From positions 15,233 to 79,232 of the forward strand of contig JBJMQS010000035.1 in the NCBI GenBank assembly GCA_045802605.1: DNA of 64,000 bases. The letters are read 5' to 3'. The position numbers and the translations under genes were made by a program. Shown in pieces: positions 24,507 through 33,689 of the stretch. Positions within the stretch are counted from its first letter, which is position 1; every line of letters starts with the position of its first letter. Below the pieces are notes generated by a model. That model did no database searches, was not told where the DNA came from, and saw only the letters and a program-made list of their open reading frames with translations. Source of the DNA: JBJMQS01 sp045802605. GTDB lineage: Bacteria; Planctomycetota; Planctomycetia; Gemmatales; Gemmataceae.

Positions 24507-25784
24507 AGCCCTCGCTGGCGCGTTGGGAGACAACGACAAAATCCACACGCAGGCAACGGCCAGCAACAAAAATGTGAATGTGTACGCGCCGTAGACTTGG
24601 GCTAACTTGGCCCAGTCGTCGGGCAACAGGCCGGTGCTGGTGGTAGCCATCAAGAGTGCTGCGGCAGACAAGGTCGTGATCAGCCTGGCTCGCCATCGCG
24701 GCGACTCCGTCACCGCCATTTGATAGCACAACACCGCGAACGGCAGCATCAACGTGACGGCGTGGTGCTTCCAGGTCCGCTCGCTGAAAAGCAGCATGCC
24801 GAGGGTGATTAGTGCGAACTCGGCTCCGAGACCAGATCGCGTGCGCGGTTCGGTACGCGTCCGGCATTTCGTTACGACTGCTAGCACGAACAGGCCCATC
24901 GCCCCTTTGCCGATCCATTTCGCGGCCGGGCCGAGATCGACGATCGTGTGATAGGCGCTCGGCACCGGCTGATCGTTTTGAAATTCGATGAACGAAGGGC
25001 TGTGAGTAAACAATCGCGCGATTAAACCCGGCAGCGATTGATTCGGATGTTCGGATGTGACCACGCCCATTAGATAGGGCGTCACCATCTGGTTCACCCA
25101 ACTGTTGAGCAGTTCCCAGTTCTCGCTCCAGCCCAGAACGATGCCGGGAACGACAAACAGGAACAGCCCGAGCCCCGCGAATATGCCGGCAACAGTTCGC
25201 CAAGCGCCCTTCCAGACGAAGTAGGGCAGGAACAGCGCGGGCGTGACCTTGCAAGCGATCGCCAGTGCGATCAACAGCCCGGCGGTGAAATCCCAGCGAC
25301 GGCGATAGAGCATCAGCCCGCCGGCGACTAGAAACAGGATGAACAAGTTGACGTTGCCGTGCATCAAGTCGCCGAGCACAGGGCGCAGACTTAAAAGCAC
25401 CGTGACCGCCTTGGCCCACGGCGGGAAGGGCACGCCGTCATCCTCGGCCAGCCGGAATACGAAGGCGAACGCGGCCAGCGTGAAGCCGACCTTGAGCGCG
25501 AACCACAAAAGCGCCCCGGTCAGTGGCGGTAGCTCCGCGAGTGGCCGGAGCATGATCGCCATGATTGGCGGGTTGGGATACGTGTATCGGGCGTAGATGT
25601 TCTCGCCGGAGTCGAGGCCCTGCAATTGTTCGCGCCAGCGAACGATGGCGGAGCGGGTGGTTTCCCCGTTACGCGGCGTCAGCACCTTGGCCGCATACAT
25701 ACCGCTGACGGCCGCAAAGAAGAGCAGAAGGCACGCGACGAAACATCGCTGAGGATTCAATAATGGCTGGATTGCCGCTCGCAT
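24501..25784 (-). CDS. GT87/DUF2029-like polytopic membrane glycosyltransferase
   Basis: 427 residues from ATG 25784. A longer frame from 25916 was rejected because it overlaps the divergent ligD start. About ten membrane helices are visible. Segments such as YARYTYPNPPIMAIMLRPLAE near the N-terminus, HGNVNLFILFLVAGG and IACKVTPALFLPYF match DUF2029/GT87 integral-membrane mannosyltransferases that use polyprenyl-phosphate sugars. Acceptor unknown. The stop and the last two codons (Ala-Cys) are made by the edge of the family A palindrome. It is divergent from ligD with an 83-bp gap. Confidence 0.85.
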   Translation of the reverse strand: MRAAIQPLLNPQRCFVACLLLFFAAVSGMYAAKVLTPRNGETTRSAIVRWREQLQGLDSGENIYARYTYPNPPIMAIMLRPLAELPPLTGALLWFALKVGFTLAAFAFVFRLAEDDGVPFPPWAKAVTVLLSLRPVLGDLMHGNVNLFILFLVAGGLMLYRRRWDFTAGLLIALAIACKVTPALFLPYFVWKGAWRTVAGIFAGLGLFLFVVPGIVLGWSENWELLNSWVNQMVTPYLMGVVTSEHPNQSLPGLIARLFTHSPSFIEFQNDQPVPSAYHTIVDLGPAAKWIGKGAMGLFVLAVVTKCRTRTEPRTRSGLGAEFALITLGMLLFSERTWKHHAVTLMLPFAVLCYQMAVTESPRWRARLITTLSAAALLMATTSTGLLPDDWAKLAQVYGAYTFTFLLLAVACVWILSLSPNAPARAC

Positions 25785-25867
25785 GAGGGCCGAAGTGTAA
25801 CCGGTTTCCCGCAGTTTGGACAAGATGAAGCACTTCTCCTGGTACAGCAGTTGCTTTCCATCAGTCC

Positions 25868-28384
25868 ATGGTTGCCACCGCCCGAAAATCCATCCTAAAA
25901 ATCGCCTCGCCGCCAAGCTATCGGCCCATGATGGCGACGTTGGTTTCTGGCCCTTTCGACCACGCCGACTGGATCTTTGAGCCGAAGTTCGACGGCTTGC
26001 GCGTGCTGGCTTATTGCACCCCGCGCGGCGTCACGCTCATTAGCCGCAACGAGAAGCCGCAGGAGTTTCAGTTTCCCGATATTGCCGAGGCGCTGAAGAA
26101 GGCGGTCCGCAAGCCGGTGGTGGTGGATGGCGAGATTGTCTGCTTCGACGAGCGCGGCCGAACCAGTTTTCGTGCACTCCAGCAGCGCTTCCATCTCACG
26201 CAAGAGGCCGAGATAGCGATCCGCGCGGCTAAGTATCCCGCTTCGATCTATTTGTTTGACTTGCTCTGGCTAAATGGCCGCGACGTGACTCACGAGCCGC
26301 TGGTCGAGCGCAAGCGACTCTTGCGAAAGGCAATGCGGTGGTCCCAGCGAGTGCGCTGGACGGAGTTCACCGCAATGTCCGGAACAACGATGTTCCGCAA
26401 GGCCTGCCGCCATGGCGAAGAAGGGATCATCGGCAAGTTGGCGAGCAGTATTTATGTCGCCGCACGCAGCCCGGCTTGGATGAAGATCAAATGCGTGGGC
26501 CGGCAGGAGTTTGTCATCGGCGGCTACACCGATCCGCAGCGATCGCGCGTGGGTTTGGGTGCGCTCTTGGTTGGTTACTACGACGGCGATATCTTGCGAT
26601 ATGCGGGCAAGGTGGGAACCGGCTTCACCCATGACAAGCTGCTCGCGCTTCGGAAAATCCTCGATCGCCGCACCGTCTCGAAGTGCCCTTTTGCGGCGGG
26701 TGATATGCCGCGCGGAGCGCAGGTGCATTGGGTCCGGCCAGAGTTGGTCGCGGAGATCGGTTTTTCGGAATGGACGCAGAATGACATGTTGCGGCAGCCT
26801 CGGTTCGAGGGGTTGCGCGAAGATAAATTGCCGCGCGATTGCAAGCGCGAGCGGCCACGATTGACCAGTGATGATGTGCGGGAAGCGGAGGCGGCCATGC
26901 CGACCAAACATGCGAGTAATGGAAAAGCGCTGAAGGATTACCGCGCCAAGCGGAATTTTCGCGAGACACCCGAACCCGGCCCGAAGGTGGCGAAGTCGCA
27001 CAAGCAGGCGATCTTCGTGATTCAAGAACACCACGCGACCCGGCTGCATTATGACTTCCGCCTCGAATATGATGGCGTGCTCAAAAGCTGGGCGGTGACC
27101 AAGCGGCCCTCGCTCGATCCCGACGTTCGCCGCCTGGCGGTGCGGGTGGAAGATCACCCCATCGCTTACGCCAAGTTCGCGGGCGAGATTCCTGAAGGCC
27201 ACTATGGTGCCGGCACGGTGTCCATTTGGGACAATGGCACTTACGAATCCGCCGATCCTTCGCAGACGATCGGCCAAGGGCTCGACGCGGGCCGGCTCAG
27301 CATCGTGCTGCACGGCAAAAAGCTCAAGGGCCGATTCGCGCTGGTGCGGATGGGCGGACCGGCCAAGAAGGAAAACTGGCTGCTCATCAAGTCGCGCGAC
27401 GAGTATGCCAAGCCGGGCAGTGAATCGGAATCACCATCAGCCAAACCGGCCAAAGCACCGGTCAAAAAAAAAGCGCCAATCGTCCGCACCGAGGGCAGCC
27501 AAGACGCGCCGCGGCAAATCGAAGTCACGCATCCCGAAAAGGTGATTGATCCCGAAGGCGGCTTCACCAAGCAAGATGTCGCGGAATACTATCGCAAGGT
27601 TGCAAAGAGGCTGTTGCCCTTCCTGAAAGATCGCCCGGTGACGCTGGAGCGGCTGCCCGATGGCCTGAGCGCTACCAAGCCGCACTTCTGGCAAAAGAAC
27701 ACGCCGGCGAGCTATCCGGCTTGGATTCCGCGCGCTGAATTGGAGACCGAGCTTGGCAAGCCGGTAAGCTATGTCCTCGTCAACGACTTGCAGACGCTCA
27801 TGTATCTCGTCAATCAGGGCACGTTGACGTTCCACCCGTGGCTATCGCGGGTCGGAGATTTGGATCGACCGGATTTTGTCCTGTTCGATTTGGACATCGA
27901 TGCCGCGAGCTTCGCCGATGCCGTGGATGTCGCCAAACATTTGCACGAAGTCTTGACCGAAGACAAGAAGGCCGCATTCGTAAAGACCTCGGGCAAGACT
28001 GGCTTGCACATCTTCGTGCCGTGGCGAGAATCGGGCGGTTATGGCGAGGCGCGGGCCTGGGCGTCGCAAGTGGCCACCGAAGTCGCGAACGCTCTGCCCA
28101 AACAAGCGACGGTCGAGATTCGCAGGGCGAGCCGCGGCAAACGAGTGTACATCGACGTGATGCAAAACGTCCGCGGCCATCACGCAGTGCCGCCCTACGT
28201 GGTGCGAGCGGTGCCCGGTCTGACCGTGTCTACGCCACTTCGCTGGGCGAACCTCACCGAAGATTTGGATGTGACCAAATTCAATATCCGAACCGTGCCG
28301 CAGCGACTGGCCTGGCAGAAGGCGGATCCCATCGCGGGATTAATGGGCGGGAGACGTGCGAAAGTGGCGGGCCGGAATCGCTAA
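25868..28384 (+). CDS. ligD: multifunctional ATP-dependent DNA ligase LigD (ligase-phosphoesterase-polymerase)
   Basis: 838 residues with all three LigD modules. Ligase: residues about 20-330, nucleotidyl Lys40 in EPKFDGLR and later motifs (DGEIV, EGIIGK, WMKIK). Phosphoesterase: about 375-520 (HHATRLHYDFRLE, HYGAGTVSIWD). Polymerase/primase: about 550-820 (THPEKVIDPEG, DLDIDAASF with the metal Asp pair, KTSGKTGLHIF). LigD works with Ku in bacterial non-homologous end joining. The module order ligase-phosphoesterase-polymerase differs from the Mycobacterium and Pseudomonas orders. No ku gene is in the window. The ATG at 25868 is 83 bp from the divergent GT87 start. Confidence 0.94.
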   Translation: MVATARKSILKIASPPSYRPMMATLVSGPFDHADWIFEPKFDGLRVLAYCTPRGVTLISRNEKPQEFQFPDIAEALKKAVRKPVVVDGEIVCFDERGRTSFRALQQRFHLTQEAEIAIRAAKYPASIYLFDLLWLNGRDVTHEPLVERKRLLRKAMRWSQRVRWTEFTAMSGTTMFRKACRHGEEGIIGKLASSIYVAARSPAWMKIKCVGRQEFVIGGYTDPQRSRVGLGALLVGYYDGDILRYAGKVGTGFTHDKLLALRKILDRRTVSKCPFAAGDMPRGAQVHWVRPELVAEIGFSEWTQNDMLRQPRFEGLREDKLPRDCKRERPRLTSDDVREAEAAMPTKHASNGKALKDYRAKRNFRETPEPGPKVAKSHKQAIFVIQEHHATRLHYDFRLEYDGVLKSWAVTKRPSLDPDVRRLAVRVEDHPIAYAKFAGEIPEGHYGAGTVSIWDNGTYESADPSQTIGQGLDAGRLSIVLHGKKLKGRFALVRMGGPAKKENWLLIKSRDEYAKPGSESESPSAKPAKAPVKKKAPIVRTEGSQDAPRQIEVTHPEKVIDPEGGFTKQDVAEYYRKVAKRLLPFLKDRPVTLERLPDGLSATKPHFWQKNTPASYPAWIPRAELETELGKPVSYVLVNDLQTLMYLVNQGTLTFHPWLSRVGDLDRPDFVLFDLDIDAASFADAVDVAKHLHEVLTEDKKAAFVKTSGKTGLHIFVPWRESGGYGEARAWASQVATEVANALPKQATVEIRRASRGKRVYIDVMQNVRGHHAVPPYVVRAVPGLTVSTPLRWANLTEDLDVTKFNIRTVPQRLAWQKADPIAGLMGGRRAKVAGRNR

Positions 28385-28437
28385 GCGATGTCTGTGAAAC
28401 GGGCCATGATGTCGTTGGTGATCTCCTTCGCCGCGCA

Positions 28438-28471
28438 ACAAAAATCCCCGCCGGGATGAACCGGCGGGGAT
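28438..28471 (-). terminator. intrinsic terminator for the PRC-barrel gene
   Basis: Stem ATCCCCGCCGG / CCGGCGGGGAT (28444-28454 and 28461-28471) with a 6-nt loop; on the minus strand it is followed by a TTTTTG run. It lies in the convergent gap between ligD and the minus-strand gene and may act for both. Confidence 0.8.
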
Positions 28472-28496
28472 CCAATTCATTTTCCTCACGTTCGGT

Positions 28497-29141
28497 CTAG
28501 CGGCGACGATCATCACGGCGATCGCCGCGGCGATCGGTCCGGACGTCATGGCGTACCGGAACTTGCACGCCATAGTAGCCGTACACCCGCTGAACAAAAG
28601 CGGGTTCGTAGTAGTTAATCGTCGGATACGTTTGCGCTGTGAAGGTCGGCACTTCACGCCATCGTTCCTGCGTGACGTTCACCGTGGCGGTGCGATCTTC
28701 GAAGTTGAACTTCGCCGCGGTCCACGGCATTACCACATACCTGCCTTCGTTAATGACAACCACGTAATCGATGCAACCATCGTCGTTGAAGATGATGTCA
28801 TCGACGGTGCCGATCGAGACTCCGCCTTGGATGCTCACTTTGCCGCCGATCACTTGTTTCATTCGCCGCGCGACTTGTGGCGGCGCAGCCGGCGCTTGGC
28901 CTTGATAAACAGGCTGTTGCGTTGAGGGAGCCGTCTGAGATGGCTGTTGTTGGTTGGGGTCGTAGGGCTGTTGCGTTGGTGGTTGTTGCACAGGTTGTTG
29001 TGGAGCGTAGTTCGGCGGATTCTGCGGTGTCTGTGGTGGAGGGTTCTGTGGGTTTTGGTTCGGGTTTTGCGCAGCGAGGAATGCGCCCGTAATAGTGACG
29101 CAGACGAGTGCTACGAAGCCGTTGACGGCATACTTGTGCAT
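28497..29141 (-). CDS. exported PRC-barrel domain protein with Pro/Gln-rich linker
   Basis: 214 residues. A signal peptide (NGFVALVCVTITGAFLAAQ) precedes a low-complexity Pro/Gln/Asn linker (residues about 25-90). A compact domain with IGGKVSIQGGVSIGTVDDII and IDYVVVINEGRYVVMPW follows and matches PRC-barrel folds, known from photosynthetic reaction centres and RimM but also in envelope proteins. The tail is Arg/Asp-rich (RTDRRGDRRDDRRR). Probably periplasmic; function unknown. A strong terminator lies just downstream. Confidence 0.75.
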   Translation of the reverse strand: MHKYAVNGFVALVCVTITGAFLAAQNPNQNPQNPPPQTPQNPPNYAPQQPVQQPPTQQPYDPNQQQPSQTAPSTQQPVYQGQAPAAPPQVARRMKQVIGGKVSIQGGVSIGTVDDIIFNDDGCIDYVVVINEGRYVVMPWTAAKFNFEDRTATVNVTQERWREVPTFTAQTYPTINYYEPAFVQRVYGYYGVQVPVRHDVRTDRRGDRRDDRRR

Positions 29142-29368
29142 CGCTCTCTCCTAGTGGGTTATTGAGACAGGGTCCGGGTAGGCGACGCGCTGACCCGACC
29201 GGTCACTACACATTCGCAACTCTTGTGCCACGGAACGCCTAGACATCCGTTTATTCGTTGCCGGTGGTCGGAACACGAATTGCAAACTGGAATTTGATGT
29301 CAGACCTAATGGCAGACGCTCAAGAGGTCGAGGAAAGGCGACCAGGCGAATAACGCCGAAAGCAAATC

Positions 29369-29605
29369 ATGGGACAAAAGAAACATCATCGCGGGCCTGC
29401 ACCGGTGCCTCCGGGCAACCAACCGTCCGCGCCCGCCAATGACGAACGCGGTGCCGCCGACACCACGCGCGGCGCCGGGTTTGAGGAACAAGATCCCAAG
29501 CGACGCTTAGGCGACTACACCGGGGCCGGTGAAGCCGCTTATGTCCAGCCCGGCGGCAGCAATGACGCCAATCACGAAACACATCGCCGAACCAGGAAGA
29601 AGTAA
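29369..29605 (+). CDS. small hydrophilic protein
   Basis: 78 residues, very charged and Pro/Gly-rich, with no hydrophobic core (MGQKKHHRGPAPVPPG...ETHRRTRKK). Looks intrinsically disordered. The next small gene begins 10 bp downstream with a GGAG site and shares the same character, so the two are probably co-expressed. No family recognised. The 227-bp stretch before it contains no gene. Confidence 0.5.
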   Translation: MGQKKHHRGPAPVPPGNQPSAPANDERGAADTTRGAGFEEQDPKRRLGDYTGAGEAAYVQPGGSNDANHETHRRTRKK

Positions 29606-29615
29606 AGGAGCAACT

Positions 29616-29792
29616 ATGGCCGATCAGCAGAGCCGCGGCGGACAAAAGAAAGGCGCGAACGCAAATCGCGGGCAAGCCGAACAACATCGCGGCACCAAGC
29701 AAACTGGCGAGCGAAGCAGTCGCGGCAAGCGCAACGATCAAGTCTCGAATCCGGATGATGCCAGCCGGCGGGCAACGAACGAGCGGCGCTAG
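29616..29792 (+). CDS. small hydrophilic protein, partner of the preceding gene
   Basis: 58 residues, all hydrophilic (MADQQSRGGQKKGANANRG...RRATNERR), disordered-looking and basic. AAAGGAG precedes the ATG by 6 bases. It resembles short stress-related hydrophilic proteins in composition only. It was likely produced together with the 78-residue gene upstream. Function unknown. Confidence 0.5.
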   Translation: MADQQSRGGQKKGANANRGQAEQHRGTKQTGERSSRGKRNDQVSNPDDASRRATNERR

Positions 29793-29835
29793 GCATCGAC
29801 CTCTCTGACCTCGTGCGGGGCACTTTGTAAAATTG

Positions 29836-30048
29836 TCAGAACTCTTCACCCAGAGTATTGGGTAGCCACCGCACGAGGCGATTTTCCGCGGTTGGAGCTT
29901 GCCAGTTGCAAGATTTGAATCGATTGCTGCGAGTTAGCCATTCTATTGTTGGCTGATCAGGTTTACCAAATTCCAACACTTTGCGCGACCGCCACTCATA
30001 CGTATTAACCATCTCGCAAACAAATACCCGCTGGCACATCGGCTGCAC
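29836..30048 (-). CDS. possible small protein
   Basis: A 70-codon frame whose composition looks protein-like: VFVCEMVNTYEW, LEFGKPDQPTIEWLTRSN, and WLPNTLGEEF. No ribosome site is obvious, and it may be a remnant of a longer gene. The stretch from 29793 to 30092 contains nothing stronger. Confidence 0.3.
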   Translation of the reverse strand: MQPMCQRVFVCEMVNTYEWRSRKVLEFGKPDQPTIEWLTRSNRFKSCNWQAPTAENRLVRWLPNTLGEEF

Positions 30049-30092
30049 AATTTCGGCGTGGCTCGTTTATTCATCTTGAGACGAGGAATGTC

Positions 30093-30368
30093 ATGGCTGC
30101 CAAGAAGTCTCCCGGCCGGGTCAGCACCCTGGTCGCTGTCATTTTTACAAGCCTGATTGCACCGCTGACGGTCAACATCGTGGCCGCGATGATCCGGGGC
30201 GATCTCCCACATTCGTCACCGCCCTCGACTGCCTTGCCGCCAGCGATTCTGGCGACGCCCGAATCGCATTCTGGCGGCCTCGTGCAACAGGTGAATAAGC
30301 CATCGCCGGTCATTGCGGTGTCGCGGCAAATTGACTCACCGCCACTCACTTGGCGGCCAGTTCGCTAA
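30093..30368 (+). CDS. small single-pass membrane protein
   Basis: 91 residues with one N-terminal helix (VSTLVAVIFTSLIAPLTVNIVAAMI) after a basic start (MAAKKSPGR), so an anchored protein with a Pro/Ser-rich extracytoplasmic tail. GAGGAA lies 5 to 10 bases before the ATG. No family recognised. Confidence 0.5.
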   Translation: MAAKKSPGRVSTLVAVIFTSLIAPLTVNIVAAMIRGDLPHSSPPSTALPPAILATPESHSGGLVQQVNKPSPVIAVSRQIDSPPLTWRPVR

Positions 30369-30438
30369 ATTCATTTGCAATATGAAATAAGTTGGCTACT
30401 CTGGCGAACTAGTTCGTAGTTGCCGGGAGATCGTGCCC

Positions 30439-30810
30439 ATGAGTCCTGCCGAAACGAAGTATTGCCATGCCTGCGCCTCGCCCATCGATGCCCGGGCGGA
30501 ATTGTGCCCCAAGTGCGGCGTCCGGCAACCCGGTGCGGTCGCGGTCGGCGATCCCGCAATTCGCGAAGCGTCGGGAAACAAGCTCGCCGCCGGCTTGTGT
30601 GGGATTATTTTGGGCGGCCTTGGGATTCACAAATTCATCTTGGGCATGACCACAGCCGGCATCATCATGCTGCTCGTGAGTGTTTGCACCTGCGGCGTCG
30701 GTTATCCGGTCATGCACATCATTGGCATCGTTGAAGGGATCATCTATTTGACCAAGTCCGACGAAGAGTTTTACCAAACCTACATCGTCGAAAAGAAAGC
30801 CTGGTTTTAG
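30439..30810 (+). CDS. TM2 domain protein with N-terminal zinc ribbon
   Basis: 123 residues from ATG 30439 (GTG 30433 is possible). An N-terminal zinc ribbon (CHAC...CPKC, residues about 9-30) is followed by the TM2 module: GLCGIILGGLGIHKFILGM and IIMLLVSVCTCGVGYPVMHIIGIVEGI, which carries the conserved G-x-x-x-x-x-H-x-F-x-x-G pattern. TM2 proteins are short membrane proteins of unsettled function, often with zinc ribbons in bacteria. It sits upstream of the PhyH gene by about 106 bp. Confidence 0.85.
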   Translation: MSPAETKYCHACASPIDARAELCPKCGVRQPGAVAVGDPAIREASGNKLAAGLCGIILGGLGIHKFILGMTTAGIIMLLVSVCTCGVGYPVMHIIGIVEGIIYLTKSDEEFYQTYIVEKKAWF

Positions 30811-30916
30811 GCACCCGGCCCGGGGTTTGCATGTCCGGTTGCAGGCGATCGACTATTGCGGTACGAAGGCAATAGGTGAGATTCGCCCGCAGGCGCGACG
30901 CCAGGGAGCCGGGGCC

Positions 30917-31738
30917 ATGGCACGAGAGCAATTCGACACCGCCACGATCATGGGCGGAATTTACGGTGATGGAATCATTGCTTTGAAAGGCGCGTTTGAA
31001 CGCGCCTGGGTCCAGCAGCTCCGCGAAGACATCGGCACGCTGTTCGAAGAAGCGCTCGAACGGCCCGGCGGCGCGGTCGGGCGCGGGCCGAAGCGCTACT
31101 ACGTCGAGTGCCATCCGGAAGGCATTCGCGGCTTCGTCAAACTGGCTACCCATCCTTGGGTTGTCGCGGTCTGCGAAGCGGTGCTCGGGCCGGAGTACAA
31201 GATCGTCGAGTTGGGCTTCGACGTCCCGGGGCCGGGTGCGCAATACCAACCCTGGCACCGCGACTTTCCTGCGCCGCCCGACACGCTCATTGGCCGGCGT
31301 CTCAATTCACTGGCGTTCAATCTGACAGCGGTGGATACTACCCAGGAGCTGGGTCCCTTCGAGATCGCTCCGGGTACTCAATGGGATGTGTCGGAAGGTT
31401 TCAAATGTGATATGTTTCCGCCGGAGTCGCTTTATCCGCGCTACGAAGCGCGCGTGCAGCAAAAGATGCCGCAGATGGGCGACATCTCGGCCCGCTCCGC
31501 ACTCACGATCCATCGCGGCACGCCGAACCGTTCGCAATTTCAAAGGCCGGTGCTCGTGCTCGGTGTCGATGCCCCCGGGGCTAACAATGCCGAGCGGCAC
31601 GATCTGCAATTCACCAAGGACTATTACGACAAGCTGCCCGCGCAGATTCGCGATCATGTAACGTGCCGGGTCGTGGAGAAGCTAGAGCCGATCGTGCAAG
31701 CCCACACGATCGAAGGCCTAATGATGGGTGAAGCTTAA
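30917..31738 (+). CDS. phytanoyl-CoA dioxygenase (PhyH) family protein
   Basis: 273 residues from ATG 30917. It has the Fe(II)/2-oxoglutarate dioxygenase facial triad: HxD as HRD in PWHRDFPAPP, and the distal His in LTIHRGTPNRS, followed by an Arg-type 2-oxoglutarate contact. ELGPFEIAPGTQW is the central strand of the double-stranded beta-helix. Family members hydroxylate CoA esters, halogenate or modify natural products; the substrate cannot be set. Its stop codon is shared with the start of the family B palindrome. Confidence 0.88.
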   Translation: MAREQFDTATIMGGIYGDGIIALKGAFERAWVQQLREDIGTLFEEALERPGGAVGRGPKRYYVECHPEGIRGFVKLATHPWVVAVCEAVLGPEYKIVELGFDVPGPGAQYQPWHRDFPAPPDTLIGRRLNSLAFNLTAVDTTQELGPFEIAPGTQWDVSEGFKCDMFPPESLYPRYEARVQQKMPQMGDISARSALTIHRGTPNRSQFQRPVLVLGVDAPGANNAERHDLQFTKDYYDKLPAQIRDHVTCRVVEKLEPIVQAHTIEGLMMGEA

Positions 31739-31840
31739 GAGAAGAGTTAACCGCAGAGTACGCAGAGAGCGCTGAGGAAACCAACTCGAGCTTTGGTTTT
31801 CTCTGCGCTCTCTGCGTACTCTGCGGTTAACTCTTCTCTT
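31737..31840. repeat. palindromic repeat, family B copy 2
   Basis: AAGAGAAGAGTTAACCGCAG at the left and its complement at the right bound a 104-bp palindrome with core CCAACTCGAGCTTTGG. It sits exactly between convergent genes: its left edge overlaps the PhyH stop and its right edge supplies the stop of the MacB-like gene. Confidence 0.95.
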
Positions 31841-33080
31841 AGTCGTATCTCAGAGCCTCGATGGGATCCAAGCGGCTCGCTCGCCTCGCGGGGTAGTAGC
31901 CGAAGAAGACACCGACGGCCGCCGCGAAGATGAGCGCAACCACGGCCGCGGTGAGTGAGACCACGAAAGGCCATTGTGAGCTTGGCAACAGCACATTGAT
32001 GATCGCGGTGAGCCCGTACGACGCGCCAATCCCCAAGGCCACGCCGATCGCCCCGCCAATGCTCGACAGCACCACGGCTTCGACAAGAAATTGCCGCAGA
32101 ATATCGCGCGGTCGAGCGCCCAGGGCCATGCGGATGCCGATCTCGCGGGTGCGTTCAGTGACCGAGACGAGCATGATGTTCATGATGCCGACCCCGCCGA
32201 CGACTAATGAGATAGCGGCAATCGCCGAGAGCATCATAGTCAGGGTGCCGGTGATGATGGCGAGAACATTGGCGACCTCCTTCACCGTGCGCACCTCAAA
32301 ATCGGCCCGATCGCCCGGTGCGATGTGATGTCGTTCCAATAAGAGCGTCGTCATCTGTTCAACCGCCTTATCGGTCAAAGGCTCCGAACGCGCGGAGGCC
32401 AGGATGACATCGATGTTGGCGAAAGGTGAACCTTGCACGCGCTTGCGAGCGGTGGTCCAAGGAATCATGACGATATCGTCCTGGTCCTGGCCCACCAGAT
32501 TCGCGCCTTTGCGAGCGAGAACGCCGACGACGGTGAACGGGATATTCCGGATACGAACTTGCTGGCCGATCGGGTTGCCATTGGGGAAGAGCTTGTTGCG
32601 GATCGTGTGGCCGATGACGCACACTTTGCTCGCTCCGGTCACGTCCCGCTCGCCGAAGCACTCCCCGGCAGCGATCGGCCAGTTGCGCACGGCGATGTAA
32701 TCCGGGCCGCAGCCGCGCATCTCGCTGGGGTTCCAATTCGTATTGCCGCCGATGACTTGCGCGGAGAAGAACACCTCGGGCGACGTCGCCGCGACCGCCG
32801 GGCACTCGGCCGCGATGGCCTTGGAATCCTCGGCCGTGAGCGTGGCCACTTTGCCCTCGCGGGCTCCGCCGTTGCGCCCGTGCTCGGGAATGATCACGAT
32901 GACGTTGGATCCGAGATTTTCAAACTGCATGCGAACCAATTCGCCGGCGGCCTGGCCGATGGAGACCATCGTGGTGACGGCAGCGATACCGATGACGACG
33001 CCAAGAACCGTGAGCCCCGAGCGGAGCTTATTCTTGGCGAGCGTGCGCAGGGAGATGATCAGCAGATCGACGAGGAGCAT
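31839..33080 (-). CDS. MacB-type ABC transporter permease
   Basis: 413 residues. Topology is one N-terminal helix (VLGVVIGIAAVTTMVSI), a large extracytoplasmic MacB-PCD domain (residues about 45-280) and three C-terminal helices of the FtsX type (GVGIMNIMLVSVTERTREIGIRMALGA). It belongs to the mechanotransmission group that exports antibiotics, lipoproteins or peptides with an ATPase and a MacA-type adaptor. No ATPase gene lies next to it in this window, although a MacA/HlyD-like gene is 2.4 kb upstream on the same strand. The stop codon lies within the repeat. Confidence 0.88.
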   Translation of the reverse strand: MLLVDLLIISLRTLAKNKLRSGLTVLGVVIGIAAVTTMVSIGQAAGELVRMQFENLGSNVIVIIPEHGRNGGAREGKVATLTAEDSKAIAAECPAVAATSPEVFFSAQVIGGNTNWNPSEMRGCGPDYIAVRNWPIAAGECFGERDVTGASKVCVIGHTIRNKLFPNGNPIGQQVRIRNIPFTVVGVLARKGANLVGQDQDDIVMIPWTTARKRVQGSPFANIDVILASARSEPLTDKAVEQMTTLLLERHHIAPGDRADFEVRTVKEVANVLAIITGTLTMMLSAIAAISLVVGGVGIMNIMLVSVTERTREIGIRMALGARPRDILRQFLVEAVVLSSIGGAIGVALGIGASYGLTAIINVLLPSSQWPFVVSLTAAVVALIFAAAVGVFFGYYPARRASRLDPIEALRYD

Positions 33081-33149
33081 GAGATCAAAATACCATGAAA
33101 CGAAGGATGGGAGCCCAATCCCAGATTAAAGTGCAGAATTTCAATCTGT

Positions 33150-33689
33150 TTAATCTACATTTCGATTCTTCGCCTTATCTTCATCATCAAACCGTTTAGC
33201 CAGCGCGATTTCATCCCGCAGCGATACCTCGGCGGGTGTCTGGGAGTTCGCGGAGTCGAGGCAAAACAGATCCCACTTCTCGCGTTTGAATCCCTTTTGA
33301 CGGATGTACCAGCGGTCATGTTTGTCTTGTTGAATCGGGAACAACGCACAGATGGAGGGCTTGTAGCGATACTTGTCGCCCTCGTCCGCTCCGGCCTGGT
33401 GCAGCACGCAGCCTTGATTGAAAAACACGCATTCGCGGTCAACCACTCGGAGCATACGTTCTTTGAGTCGTCGTCGCTTCGGCACGAGGAAGCCCGCTCG
33501 TTGTACCGCCTTCTTGGCTTCGGCTCTCATCAAGGGCAGGAACTTCTCGAGATTCTCTTCAATTCGCTTCACCTCTTCCGGGAAAACCGGTGGCCGGCCT
33601 TCACGGCAACATGGGCCGTCGCAGCCGCGGCCAAAGGTGCAATCGAATTTCACTTCGGACAGATTGATGACCGGTAAGTCAATCGCCAT
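33150..33689 (-). CDS. DUF3109 family Fe-S or zinc Cys-cluster protein
   Basis: 179 residues from ATG 33689. Cysteines C-x(6)-CC (TFGRGCDGPCC), then VDRECVFFNQGCVLHQ and SICALFPIQ, then LFCLD, match DUF3109 (YkgJ-like Cys cluster). The function of the family is unknown, with a metal site likely. The start lies 11 bp inside the ATP-grasp gene, so the two are translationally coupled. Confidence 0.85.
   Translation of the reverse strand: MAIDLPVINLSEVKFDCTFGRGCDGPCCREGRPPVFPEEVKRIEENLEKFLPLMRAEAKKAVQRAGFLVPKRRRLKERMLRVVDRECVFFNQGCVLHQAGADEGDKYRYKPSICALFPIQQDKHDRWYIRQKGFKREKWDLFCLDSANSQTPAEVSLRDEIALAKRFDDEDKAKNRNVD

Noticed and set aside
24501..25916. Longer GT87 gene starting at 25916
   Set aside because: It would overlap the ligD start, and the extra 44 residues look non-protein-like; ATG 25784 is preferred.
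26270..27313. 347-codon frame antisense to ligD
   Set aside because: Shadow frame; the LigD modules on the plus strand explain the region completely.
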